From Bacteroidaceae bacterium (lineage in GTDB: Bacteria; Bacteroidota; Bacteroidia; Bacteroidales; Barnesiellaceae_A): a stretch of 47,169 nt of DNA. The DNA lies in NCBI GenBank assembly GCA_017532725.1, contig JAFXIZ010000042.1, positions 1-47,169 of the forward strand, written 5' to 3'. Shown here piece after piece: positions 18,639 to 26,461 of this stretch; position 1 is the stretch's first letter; every line of letters starts with the position of its first letter. A model generated the notes under the pieces. It did no database searches. It was not told the origin of the DNA and saw only the letters and a list, made by a program, of their open reading frames with translations. Made by a program: the position numbers and the translations under genes.

Positions 18639-19742
18639 CTACGCCTCTTTTTTTAAGTGAGCAACACACTTTTCTATGTGAGCAAATATTTGTTTATATG
18701 CACCACACAAAAATGTTTTGGACATAAAATCACCTTTCGCAAGAAAACCATCGTGGAGGCATCCTCCATAACAAAGTTGATAATATCGACACTTTGAACA
18801 GGAACTATTTTCTATTTGTTTACCACGATTATATATTTCGCTCTCTTTTTTGTTTTCGATAATAGTACCAAGGGGGTCTTTGGTGATGTTTCCATATGAA
18901 TAGCGTGTGTCAGTTTCACAAAATCTACCACAAGGAAATACCTCTCCTGTAGGAGAAACAGCCATAAATTTATCTTGGCAATTTGTAGAGAAAATGCAGC
19001 TCCTGCTACTCTTACTTCTACTTACAAAATAGCTTGCTATGTCAATAAAAGTTGTTTCCTTCAGATTATTCTCTGTATCGTAATACCAAAGGTCAAACAA
19101 TTCTATAGCCATTTGCGCATACTCATCAGTTGTTATAGCAATTGATTTACCTCCAATCAAAGCCTCACCGGCTTCAAACAAAGGATTGAATTTAAAGTTT
19201 AATTTATGTTTGCATAAGAATTTATATACTTGGGGTATATGCCCAACAAAGTTTTTACTTCCCACAAGTATGCAACCAATATTCAATCCGGCTTCCCTAC
19301 ATTTATTTACCTTTTCTATAATTGTATCGAAGGTACCTTCACCCTTTGAGGTTAGTCGCTGTGCATCATTGATTTGACGAGGACCGTCTAAAGAGAACCC
19401 CACCTTTACGTTATATTCCTTAAATAGATTTATATACTCATCATTTATGAGAGAAAGGTTGGTTTGAATACATTGTTTAATACAAATATCCTTACCTATC
19501 TCTTGGGCAAAATGAAAAATTCGCCGATAGTTGTCAATACCCCATAGCAACGGTTCACCTCCGTGCCATATCAGCGTAAGGACTTTATGTCGCTTTGAAC
19601 GACATAACTCTATCAATTGCGATATGAGATGTTCTGCTACCTCATACCGCATAAGCGATGTGGCCGATTTTATATCATTATTTAGATAGCAATATATGCA
19701 TCTAAAATTACAAGCAAATGTCGGTTTTATTATAATTGTCAT
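18639..19742 (-). CDS. Radical SAM/SPASM peptide-modifying enzyme (candidate RiPP maturase)
   Basis: This 367-residue enzyme has the radical SAM cluster motif CNFRCIYC (Cys-x3-Cys-x2-Cys) at the N-terminus, the LIWHGGEPLLWG strand that follows it, and SAM-barrel segments such as CIQTNLSLI and VGFSLDGP. A C-terminal SPASM domain for auxiliary 4Fe-4S clusters follows: SPTGEVFPCGRFC, CSKCRYYQLCYGGC and a last Cys in FLCGAY. SPASM enzymes mostly modify peptides or proteins. Anaerobic sulfatase maturases look similar, but no sulfatase is nearby, while a short Tyr-rich peptide is encoded two genes upstream. It starts 4 bases after the membrane-protein stop. The DNA is visibly AT-richer than the neighbouring core genes. 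Confidence 0.85.
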   Translation of the reverse strand: MTIIIKPTFACNFRCIYCYLNNDIKSATSLMRYEVAEHLISQLIELCRSKRHKVLTLIWHGGEPLLWGIDNYRRIFHFAQEIGKDICIKQCIQTNLSLINDEYINLFKEYNVKVGFSLDGPRQINDAQRLTSKGEGTFDTIIEKVNKCREAGLNIGCILVGSKNFVGHIPQVYKFLCKHKLNFKFNPLFEAGEALIGGKSIAITTDEYAQMAIELFDLWYYDTENNLKETTFIDIASYFVSRSKSSRSCIFSTNCQDKFMAVSPTGEVFPCGRFCETDTRYSYGNITKDPLGTIIENKKESEIYNRGKQIENSSCSKCRYYQLCYGGCLHDGFLAKGDFMSKTFLCGAYKQIFAHIEKCVAHLKKEA

Positions 19743-19746
19743 TGTA

Positions 19747-20358
19747 TTATTCTATCGGATCCTCGGTATTCTTTTTTTTAATTTTAAGCGTTTTAACATC
19801 ATATTTGCCTTCTTTTTTATGTTCACTCAACTCTTTATAGTCATAAGTTCTTACAATAGACTTAAATCCTAAACCACTTTTGCCATCTACAGCAAATAGT
19901 ATTATTTCTAATTGAGTTTCTTCGTCTTTAAAGTCATCAAAACACAATGTACCATTGTCATATTTTTTTACCAATTCATCACAGCCAAATCCTTCTATTT
20001 TACTTTTCCGTATGTTTGTAAGTTTGAACGGTAATTCACGCTGAAATTTGTTGGGATTATCATTTTCTCCTTTTTTTGCACATAAAACAGGTACAAAAGG
20101 TTGTTCTATGGTCATATATTTATTTCTATAACGTAGTCGAAAGAAAATCCTTACCTCGTACGCATCGCGTTTCGATTCATTGGAAATTCTTATCCGATAA
20201 ATGTGTTGCCCATCCTGTAGTACTTCTACACCAATGTCTTTACTAACTCTGATACTCGGTCGTTTTATATAATTAATCAAAAAACCATAAATCAAAGACG
20301 CTATAAGTCCAGATAGAATACCTGAACATATATTCAGTAAATATATATTATTCAGCAT
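19747..20358 (-). CDS. Membrane-anchored protein of unknown function in radical SAM operon
   Basis: The 203-residue product is not recognised. It has one N-terminal transmembrane segment (ICSGILSGLIASLIYGFLINYI) followed by a beta-rich, probably exported or cytoplasmic domain (about 40-190: IYRIRISNESKRDAYEVRIFF and later strands) and a lysine-rich tail. The ATG at 20358 is chosen. A longer frame opening with TTG at 20460 would overlap the whole peptide gene upstream. The ATG lies inside the last codons of the peptide gene (11-base overlap), pointing to translational coupling. It may act as a partner, transporter or immunity-type protein for the peptide, which is inference. Confidence 0.7.
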   Translation of the reverse strand: MLNNIYLLNICSGILSGLIASLIYGFLINYIKRPSIRVSKDIGVEVLQDGQHIYRIRISNESKRDAYEVRIFFRLRYRNKYMTIEQPFVPVLCAKKGENDNPNKFQRELPFKLTNIRKSKIEGFGCDELVKKYDNGTLCFDDFKDEETQLEIILFAVDGKSGLGFKSIVRTYDYKELSEHKKEGKYDVKTLKIKKKNTEDPIE

Positions 20359-20503
20359 CGTAGTAATCTCCGTGGCAATCGTTATAATCGTTGTAATTTT
20401 CGCTATATTCACTCCAATAATCTTGAAAATCTTGCAGACGTTCGTCCTTTTGCTCAGCAACCTCCATTATTAGTTGCTGAGCAAATGTTGTGTTGTTTTT
20501 CAT
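20348..20503 (-). CDS. 51-residue Tyr/Asp-rich peptide, candidate radical SAM-modified precursor
   Basis: A clean ATG-to-TAA frame lies in the gap between two longer genes. The N-terminal half (MKNNTTFAQQLIMEVAEQKD, then ERLQDFQ) looks like a helical leader. The C-terminal half is dense in tyrosines set 3-4 residues apart and separated by Asp, Glu, Asn and Ser (DYWSEYSENYNDYN), with a Cys-His-Gly and a closing DYYDAE. It starts 2 bases after the preceding stop and overlaps the next gene by 11 bases, so it is embedded in the operon. The downstream SPASM enzyme makes a RiPP precursor role plausible. No GG cleavage motif or transporter is seen. Being short and atypical, it would be missed by most gene finders. 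Confidence 0.7.
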   Translation of the reverse strand: MKNNTTFAQQLIMEVAEQKDERLQDFQDYWSEYSENYNDYNDCHGDYYDAE

Positions 20504-20505
20504 AA

Positions 20506-21495
20506 TTAAAGAATTCTATTAATTTTCAATGTATAGCATGTATAATCAGTTACTCTACAATCATAATATTTCTTTTGCCCGGTATTAATATATATACCAT
20601 AACCAGTAAACCACCAACCAGTATACCACCAACCATCTTCAGTCCGTTTATCAGAAACATGGTTAAGACTCCCACATCCTTGGTAAAGATATGGCCTGTC
20701 ATATGGGAGCAGTGGACCTCCAAAATAATTCATTACTTCTACAATTGATTCGTAGTTTTTACTTATATAGCATAAAATTTCTTCTGAATAAGAACGTGCG
20801 TAACCAAAACCTTTATGTAAATCTGAACTCACGCAACCGAATTCAAGTTCTATTGAACCCGCAGGAGTATTTAACAAGCAAATACCACCTTTCTGAATTG
20901 ATGCTTTTTCATCATCGCTCAATTCTTTCCATTCATCAACTGTAATATAATAGACTTTCTCATTTGCAACAGCTCTTAAAGATAAATGTTTGGGGTATGT
21001 TGAGCATTTTTTTATAGTAAAGGTCCCTTTAAATAATCCCTTAGCTATATTCATAGAAAGGGTTGTCAACTGTGCCATATTTTCAACCGGTCCACTGGTA
21101 TCAAAGGCATTCTCAACAAGTCCACTCTCTACATTGATAAGCCTTGCCGATATAAATATCTCGTCGAAAAGCTCGCTCATATCGGCAACAGCGACATAAC
21201 GCACGCCGAATTTTTGTCCTAAACGTGCTATTTGGCTGTCGCGTACTTCGCCCGATGTTTGATAATCTTGTTCGGCAGATAGTGCTGCAAGAAAGTCGGC
21301 AGTGCGTTCTACCGCTGCATATTCGTCCGTAGCAGTTATGGCACTAACAAGTTTTGCTCCTATTACTTTCTTGTAAGATTCGCTAACGTCGTTACCTGTC
21401 ATATATACGGCAACTTTTTTCACTGCTTCTTGAGCCATAGTCGCCGGTGCAACCATACCCAGTATAATTGCACAAAGTATTACATATCGTTTCAT
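20506..21495 (-). CDS. Secreted LpoB/CsgG-like protein with aromatic C-terminal domain
   Basis: The 329-residue product starts with a signal peptide (YVILCAIILGMVAPATMAQ). Residues about 25-165 resemble the neighbouring 160-residue paralogue: both have KKVAVYM/V-x-G, then DFLAALSAEQDYQTSGEV and GVRYVAVADM against FIDALNQEQDFQLSGEV and GVDYVLAVNV. This is a LpoB/CsgG/FlgO-like periplasmic or lipoprotein-type fold. The remaining 160 residues are unrelated to the paralogue, Cys- and aromatic-rich (EDGWWYTGWWFTGYGIY, then KKYYDCRVTDYTCYTL). The DNA for this second part is visibly AT-richer than the first, suggesting a fused or transferred segment. The next gene, the peptide, starts 2 bases after its stop. 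Confidence 0.7.
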   Translation of the reverse strand: MKRYVILCAIILGMVAPATMAQEAVKKVAVYMTGNDVSESYKKVIGAKLVSAITATDEYAAVERTADFLAALSAEQDYQTSGEVRDSQIARLGQKFGVRYVAVADMSELFDEIFISARLINVESGLVENAFDTSGPVENMAQLTTLSMNIAKGLFKGTFTIKKCSTYPKHLSLRAVANEKVYYITVDEWKELSDDEKASIQKGGICLLNTPAGSIELEFGCVSSDLHKGFGYARSYSEEILCYISKNYESIVEVMNYFGGPLLPYDRPYLYQGCGSLNHVSDKRTEDGWWYTGWWFTGYGIYINTGQKKYYDCRVTDYTCYTLKINRIL

Positions 21496-21497
21496 AT

Positions 21498-21980
21498 TTA
21501 CTTCGATTTTGTGTTAAGCAAACGATAGGCTACATTATTGGCAAGAGTGGTCAAAACAGAAGAATCGGTATATTTTCGATTGAGGTTTACTGTCTTCAGA
21601 ATAGCACCGGTTTCAAGGTTGATAAGTCGAGCCGACATATAACATACATCGTCGGAACTGATAATAACATTAACAGCCAAAACATAATCTACACCAAGAC
21701 GTTCACCTACTTCGCGTATCTCCCTCTCAGGAACTTCACCCGAAAGTTGAAAGTCTTGTTCTTGATTAAGTGCATCGATAAATGTTGCGTTGCGCTCGAA
21801 AGGGGCATAATCGTTATTTCCCGACATACGAGAAAGAACAGCCGTACTGATAATAGTTTTGTTATCGTTACTGATTTCACCTTCGACATAAACAGCTACT
21901 TTTTTGGCTACTGCAGAAGCGTCGAAACTAAAGAATGAACACGCAAAGAGTAATGCGAGAAGAATTGAAATTTTTTTCAT
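21498..21980 (-). CDS. Secreted LpoB/CsgG-like protein
   Basis: The 160-residue product has a signal peptide (ISILLALLFACSFFSFDASA) followed by a single LpoB/CsgG-like domain (AKKVAVYVEG, RNATFIDALNQEQDFQLSGE, LGVDYVLAVNVI). The ATG at 21980 is chosen; the 40 residues upstream in the longer frame lie in the terminator and leader. It is the first gene of the five-gene operon, and the next gene begins 2 bases after its stop. Such domains act as outer-membrane lipoproteins or periplasmic activators in Proteobacteria; the role here is unknown. Confidence 0.72.
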   Translation of the reverse strand: MKKISILLALLFACSFFSFDASAVAKKVAVYVEGEISNDNKTIISTAVLSRMSGNNDYAPFERNATFIDALNQEQDFQLSGEVPEREIREVGERLGVDYVLAVNVIISSDDVCYMSARLINLETGAILKTVNLNRKYTDSSVLTTLANNVAYRLLNTKSK

Positions 21981-22033
21981 CTGTAAAGGTTTTATGTTCC
22001 TCTTGCAGACTCTCCAAGCAAAAGGGGCGTTAT

Positions 22034-22290
22034 AAAAAAAGCGTGAGAGTCTGTATCGGTTACTCGTCCCACGACTTAAGGCTCTCGCATTGCCCACCAA
22101 AGTAGAACGAGCAACGAAGAAGCCTCACGCTGTATTATATACAACAACTCAACCATACCTATAGGCATAGCAGAGAGTATGTATAAACATACAATAACGC
22201 CTCTATCGTGTACTCACTCTTGACTTTGGTTTTGAATTTGCGAGATTCTAAGTCGTCAAGAATAAGCGTCGATATACGCTTTAACAATAA
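22034..22290 (-). ncRNA. Rod-shaped noncoding RNA, 6S-like (possible Bacteroidales-1 class)
   Basis: The minus-strand transcript between a complete promoter (22327-22297) and a T7 run (22040-22034) folds almost end to end by eye. 22256-22240 pairs with 22088-22071 (8 bp, an internal loop, then 5 bp with one bulge). 22230-22223 (ACCAAAGT) pairs with 22103-22096 perfectly. More wobble-containing pairing continues inward, and AAAGCGT near the 5' end pairs with ACGCTTT at the 3' end. The bubble region holds TTTGGTGGGCA and GAGAGCCTTAAGTCGTGGGACGA, similar to the E. coli 6S RNA elements GGTGAGCA, GAGAAGCCTTAA and GCGACGA. A rod with paired ends is the 6S architecture. An alternative is a long structured leader of the downstream operon. 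Confidence 0.6.
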
Positions 22291-22296
22291 TTATCG

Positions 22297-22327
22297 CAAA
22301 TGTAGAGTTTATATTTGATTTTTCAAA
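22297..22327 (-). promoter_or_regulatory. Promoter of the 6S-like RNA
   Basis: On the minus strand TTTG (22327-22324), a 19-base spacer and TACATTTG (22304-22297) form a textbook Bacteroidota promoter. The start would be close to 22290. Confidence 0.75.
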
Positions 22328-22436
22328 TATTTCTCTCAAAATTTTAAAGTGAAAATACTCCAATAAGTAATAAGTAGTGTGTTTCACTTCCTATTTTATA
22401 AAAAGATTGTCTTCTCGCATTTTTTGGAGGTGACCC

Positions 22437-22670
22437 ACCCCAAGATGGTCTGCGCCTCGGAGGGTGTGTCAAAATTCCGGTAATACTCCTCAGTCAGCAA
22501 TGCTGACAGCTCCTCTAAATTAGAGGAGCAGAAGCCTACGGCTTTAAATCTTTGGCTAACGCCCATATTGCTCACACTCGGTATAGTTTGAGCAAGTTCA
22601 ACTCTACTCTCGCTCAATCGCAATGGTGGCTTGCGCCCAAGATAGGCTGCGCCTCGGGAGAAAAAATAAA
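22437..22670 (+). repeat. Composite intergenic repeat (copies B and C plus MITE-like part)
   Basis: The unit combines three parts. A partial copy at 22438-22461 (CCAAGATGGTCTGCGCC) resembles the one at 22635-22665. A stretch at 22462-22549 is closely similar to the reverse complement of the MITE at 41858-42047 (shared TCAAAATTCC, CTCCTCAGTCAGCA, TTAGAGGAGCAGAAGCCT). The copy of the 18.45-kb repeat is at 22541-22564 and 22634-22665. A 75-residue frame here (22396-22623) is repeat sequence, not a gene. Confidence 0.7.
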
Positions 22671-22679
22671 TAAATTTAT

Positions 22680-22710
22680 TTTGTTCTCCTCTCGGCTTGC
22701 ACTATCTTTG
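22680..22710 (+). promoter_or_regulatory. Promoter for RNA methyltransferase gene
   Basis: TTTG (22680-22683), a 19-base spacer and TATCTTTG (22703-22710) match the Bacteroidota consensus exactly. It lies at the end of the composite repeat, so the repeat supplies or carries the promoter. The start falls some 12 bases before the GTG at 22730. Confidence 0.78.
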
Positions 22711-22729
22711 CAACATAAAATTATATCAG

Positions 22730-24193
22730 GTGCAAAACGAAAAATTTGAAATTGTAGCCAAGACTTTTCAAGGTCTTGAGGGTGTCTTGGCAGAGGAGAT
22801 TACCTCATTGGGTGGTAGCGATGTAGTAGTGGGACGTCGTATGGTTTCGTTCCAAGGTGATAAAGCCTTGTTATATAAGGCCAACTTGGCTTGTCGCACT
22901 GCTTTGCGCATTCTTAAACCCATCTTGCATTTTGAGGCTTCAAACCCCGATGAAGTGTATAACACCCTGCGCAACTATGATTGGGAACAGTTGATGTCGG
23001 TATCGACAACATTCTCTATCGACTCGGTGGTGTTCTCCGAGGAGTTTCGCCACTCGAAGTTTGTCACATACCGTATGAAGGATGCCATAGCCGACTTCTT
23101 CAACGAGCGTTATGGCAAACGCCCCTCGGTGCGCCTTACCAATGCCGATATACAATTTAACCTGCATATCAACAACACCAGTTGTACACTGTCGCTCGAC
23201 AGTTCGGGCGAGTCGCTACACAAACGTGGCTATCGCGATGCACAAACCGAGGCTCCTATCAACGAGGTGTTGGCTGCCGGTCTTATTATGCTCACCGGCT
23301 GGCGCGGCGAGTGTGACCTGATAGACCCAATGTGTGGATCGGGAACGTTCCTTATCGAAGCCGCTCTCATTGCCACAAATACCTATCCGGGTATATTCCG
23401 TCAACACTTTGCATTCGAGCGTTGGAGCGATTTCGACGCCGATTTGCTCGAGGAGTTGTATAATGACGATAGCAACGAACGAGCCTTTGAACACAAAATA
23501 TACGGCTCGGATATCTCGGTAAAGGCCACTGCCATAGCCGAGCGCAACATAAAGAGTGCCGGTGTGGGTAAATATATAGAACTGACTACCCAACCCATAC
23601 AAAGTTACGAAACAGCACCTGCCGAGAAGGGCGTACTCATTACCAACCCTCCATACGGCGAGCGTATAGGTTCGAGCGATATGGAAGCCTTGTACGAGGC
23701 TATAGGAAACAGACTGAAACACGTCTTTAAGGGATATACAGCGTGGGTATTGGGTTACCGACAAGAGCATTTCGACAAAATAGGTCTTAAACCATCGGCC
23801 AAAATACCGACGTTGAACGGTGCGCTTGAATGCGAATTCCGTAAATACGAAATATTTGAAGGAACGTATGCGGCACATAAACGCGCCACTGCTACCGAGC
23901 CTCCCAAACCACGTCCTATGCGCAGCAAGGATAAGCCTCGCAAGGACGACAGAAAACCCTTTGGCAAGCGTAGCGAACATCGCTTCAATAACAATAAAGG
24001 CGAAGATAAAAAGCCTCGTGAACGCGATAGAAAGCCATACGAGCGCAACAACAAGCCCACCAACGAGCGCAGTTATAATACCGACAGGAAACAAGCCACA
24101 ACAGCAAAGATGAACGATGGCGAAAAACAAACGGTAATGCCCAAGAAAACCACAGCCGGCAGCCGTATGCGCTCACGCAAAAAACAACAATAA
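22730..24193 (+). CDS. THUMP-domain rRNA (guanine-N2)-methyltransferase, RlmL-like
   Basis: The roughly 487-residue protein methylates RNA guanine, most likely 23S rRNA (m2G2445-type). An N-terminal THUMP region (FEIVAKTFQGLEGVLAEEI) is followed by a Rossmann methyltransferase with LIDPMCGSGTFLIEAA (SAM site) and the catalytic ITNPPYGERI motif. It corresponds to the RlmL half of the E. coli fusion. A GTG at 22730 is the most likely start: an upstream TTG at 22697 overlaps the promoter, and no ATG opens the domain. The last 100 residues are an intrinsically disordered Lys/Arg/Asn-rich tail (KPRKDDRKPFGKRSEH). purD follows after 21 bases. Confidence 0.9.
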   Translation: MQNEKFEIVAKTFQGLEGVLAEEITSLGGSDVVVGRRMVSFQGDKALLYKANLACRTALRILKPILHFEASNPDEVYNTLRNYDWEQLMSVSTTFSIDSVVFSEEFRHSKFVTYRMKDAIADFFNERYGKRPSVRLTNADIQFNLHINNTSCTLSLDSSGESLHKRGYRDAQTEAPINEVLAAGLIMLTGWRGECDLIDPMCGSGTFLIEAALIATNTYPGIFRQHFAFERWSDFDADLLEELYNDDSNERAFEHKIYGSDISVKATAIAERNIKSAGVGKYIELTTQPIQSYETAPAEKGVLITNPPYGERIGSSDMEALYEAIGNRLKHVFKGYTAWVLGYRQEHFDKIGLKPSAKIPTLNGALECEFRKYEIFEGTYAAHKRATATEPPKPRPMRSKDKPRKDDRKPFGKRSEHRFNNNKGEDKKPRERDRKPYERNNKPTNERSYNTDRKQATTAKMNDGEKQTVMPKKTTAGSRMRSRKKQQ

Positions 24194-24214
24194 GAAACAA
24201 CAAAACACAGGAAT

Positions 24215-25492
24215 ATGAATATACTTCTTTTAGGCTCGGGAGGTCGCGAATGTGCCATTGCTTGGAAATTGGCACAAAGCCCTCGCTGCGAAAAACTCTT
24301 TATTGCTCCCGGTAACGCCGGTACAGCAAGTTATGGTGAAAATATTAACATATCGGCTACCGACTTTGATGCTGTAGCCCGATTTGCAATAGAAAACAAC
24401 ATCAATATGGTTGTTGTAGGCCCTGAAGATCCTTTGGTAAAGGGTATCTACGACTACTTTGGCAACAATAGCGAATTGAGCCACATACCCGTTATAGGTC
24501 CGTCGAAGGCGGGAGCGCAACTCGAAGGCAGCAAAGACTTTGCCAAGGCCTTTATGATGCGACATAACATACCTACAGCACGTTATCGCAGTTTTACAGC
24601 CGATAATATAGAAGAGGGATATGCATTCCTCGAATCACTCAAAGCACCCTATGTACTGAAGGCCGACGGATTGGCAGCCGGTAAAGGCGTGCTTATACTC
24701 CCCACACTCGAGGAGGCCAAAAACGAATTGCGAGCAATGCTCGACGGTATGTTTGGTGGAGCGAGTGCAACGGTAGTTATAGAGGAATTTCTATCGGGTA
24801 TAGAGTGTTCGGTATTTGTCCTCACCGATGGAGCAAGTTACAAGATACTGCCCGTAGCCAAAGACTACAAACGAATAGGAGAGGGCGATACAGGCCTCAA
24901 CACAGGTGGTATGGGAGCCGTTTCGCCTGTACCCTTTGCCAACGAAGCCTTTATGCAAAAGGTTGAGCAACGCATTATCATACCCACTATCGAGGGCCTG
25001 AAAAAAGAGAATATCGAGTATAGAGGCTTTATATTCTTGGGTCTTATCGATGTAGCCGGTGAGCCTATGGTGATAGAATATAACGTGCGTATGGGCGACC
25101 CCGAAACAGAAGTTGTAATGCCTCGTATTGCATCGGACCTTGTGGACCTGCTCGAAGGTGTTGCCACACAAACACTCGACCAGCGCAACCTCGATATTGA
25201 CCCTCGCGCAGCCGTTACTGTAATGTTGGTTTCGGGTGGATACCCCGGCAACTACGAGAAAGGCAAAGAGATAACAGGACTCGACAAGGTGAAAAACAGT
25301 GTGATATTCCACGCCGGAACAGCCAATAAAGAGGGTAAAATAGTAACATCGGGAGGACGCGTTATAGCCGTAACATCATACGGTAACACCCGAAAAGAGG
25401 CTCTCGAAACATCTTACCAATCGGCAGCGTTGATAGAGTTTGAGGGTAAATACAACCGTCGTGATATAGGTAGCGACTTGGAAAAACTATAA
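24215..25492 (+). CDS. purD: Phosphoribosylamine--glycine ligase
   Basis: This 425-residue ATP-grasp enzyme catalyses step two of purine synthesis. Motifs: [19 protein letters not shown] at the N-terminus, [27 protein letters not shown]-grasp loop [20 protein letters not shown], and [15 protein letters not shown]. Length and order match PurD. It sits behind the RlmL-like gene and ahead of a membrane protein on the same strand. Confidence 0.97.
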   Translation: MNILLLGSGGRECAIAWKLAQSPRCEKLFIAPGNAGTASYGENINISATDFDAVARFAIENNINMVVVGPEDPLVKGIYDYFGNNSELSHIPVIGPSKAGAQLEGSKDFAKAFMMRHNIPTARYRSFTADNIEEGYAFLESLKAPYVLKADGLAAGKGVLILPTLEEAKNELRAMLDGMFGGASATVVIEEFLSGIECSVFVLTDGASYKILPVAKDYKRIGEGDTGLNTGGMGAVSPVPFANEAFMQKVEQRIIIPTIEGLKKENIEYRGFIFLGLIDVAGEPMVIEYNVRMGDPETEVVMPRIASDLVDLLEGVATQTLDQRNLDIDPRAAVTVMLVSGGYPGNYEKGKEITGLDKVKNSVIFHAGTANKEGKIVTSGGRVIAVTSYGNTRKEALETSYQSAALIEFEGKYNRRDIGSDLEKL

Positions 25493-25496
25493 TAGG

Positions 25497-26456
25497 TTGA
25501 ATAAAAGTATAATACATATATACACCCCAATGATAGCCACAATAGTATTTGTGGCTATCATCACTACTGTAATTATACAAGGCATCACGCCCACTTATTA
25601 TCAACCACAAGGTGTGATAAAAGATTGGTTTTCGGCTATGACAATAGCAGGAAGTCTTTCAATTTTTATCAACATCACAACAATAATAATGACAGCCGTT
25701 TTGTTTAACAAAATGGCTATACAATACCGACTTATCAAGGAAAACAGCCTGTTACCCATCTGTTTCATATTGCTGTTCCTGACCTTGCAACCCACACTGA
25801 TAACCTACTTTTCACTACCCAACATAGTAACACTTATGTTGGGAGTGGCTATACTCATACTCTACTCGAGTTATCAAGATAACCAAGCCACCGAAAAGTG
25901 CTTTATAATAGGTTTACTATTTGCCATTTGCGGCATATTCTATGCGCGAGCCCTGTATTTGCTACCCATATTCATACCGGGTATGATGCAGATGCAAATA
26001 GGCTCTTTCAAAACATTTGCCGCACTGATAATAGGCTTAATCACGCCCTATTGGATAATATGGGGTATGGGATGCGCCGATATATCACAAGCCAATATTG
26101 ACGCATTAGCCATAACACTGCAAATGCCTGTATTTACAACCGAAACATTATCGGTACTGTTCATAGCATTATTAGGACTCTTTGCCGGAGTGTGCAACCT
26201 TATAAATGCCTACAACGACAATATAAAAAGCCGAGCAATGAATGGCTTTATAAACATATTATCGGTTTACACCTGCTTGATTATGATAATAGACAACTCA
26301 CACCACACAGCCTATTATCCACTGCTGTGCAGTTGTGTAGCCCTGCAATTGAGTTACTTCTTCACCTCAAGACAAGAAAGAACTTATAGAATTATATTTT
26401 TTGTGTTGGTTGCCTTGCTTATTTCACTGCAAACTTGGATATATTGGATTAAATAA
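25497..26456 (+). CDS. Polytopic membrane protein of unknown function
   Basis: The 319-residue product has about 8-10 predicted membrane helices and no motif I recognise. It starts four bases after the purD stop with TTG (MNKSIIHIYTPMI); an ATG at 25530 would remove 11 residues. The TTG form is preferred because a short basic start before TP-type hydrophobic helices resembles other Bacteroidales proteins of this sort. It is convergent with the NUDIX gene (5-base gap). It is probably part of the purD transcription unit. Confidence 0.75.
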   Translation: MNKSIIHIYTPMIATIVFVAIITTVIIQGITPTYYQPQGVIKDWFSAMTIAGSLSIFINITTIIMTAVLFNKMAIQYRLIKENSLLPICFILLFLTLQPTLITYFSLPNIVTLMLGVAILILYSSYQDNQATEKCFIIGLLFAICGIFYARALYLLPIFIPGMMQMQIGSFKTFAALIIGLITPYWIIWGMGCADISQANIDALAITLQMPVFTTETLSVLFIALLGLFAGVCNLINAYNDNIKSRAMNGFINILSVYTCLIMIIDNSHHTAYYPLLCSCVALQLSYFFTSRQERTYRIIFFVLVALLISLQTWIYWIK

Positions 26457-26461
26457 GCACC

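Noticed and set aside
18639..19742. Anaerobic sulfatase maturase as function of the radical SAM enzyme
   Set aside because: The fold is similar but no sulfatase is near, the protein is shorter than typical, and a peptide gene is in the operon. Not excluded.
19747..20460. Longer form of the membrane protein starting with TTG at 20460
   Set aside because: It would overlap the intact 51-residue peptide gene almost fully, while an ATG at 20358 sits at the peptide's end in the usual coupling position.
21981..22100. 40-residue N-terminal extension of the first LpoB-like gene
   Set aside because: It lies in the terminator and 3' arm of the noncoding RNA and is not signal peptide-like; the ATG at 21980 starts a proper signal peptide.
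22396..22623. 75-residue minus-strand ORF in the 22.4-kb repeat
   Set aside because: It lies wholly in the composite repeat, matches it in another context (41.9 kb), and has no start, promoter or domain of its own.
22697..22730. TTG start at 22697 for the RlmL-like gene
   Set aside because: It lies at or upstream of the -7 box, so it cannot be in the transcript from that promoter.
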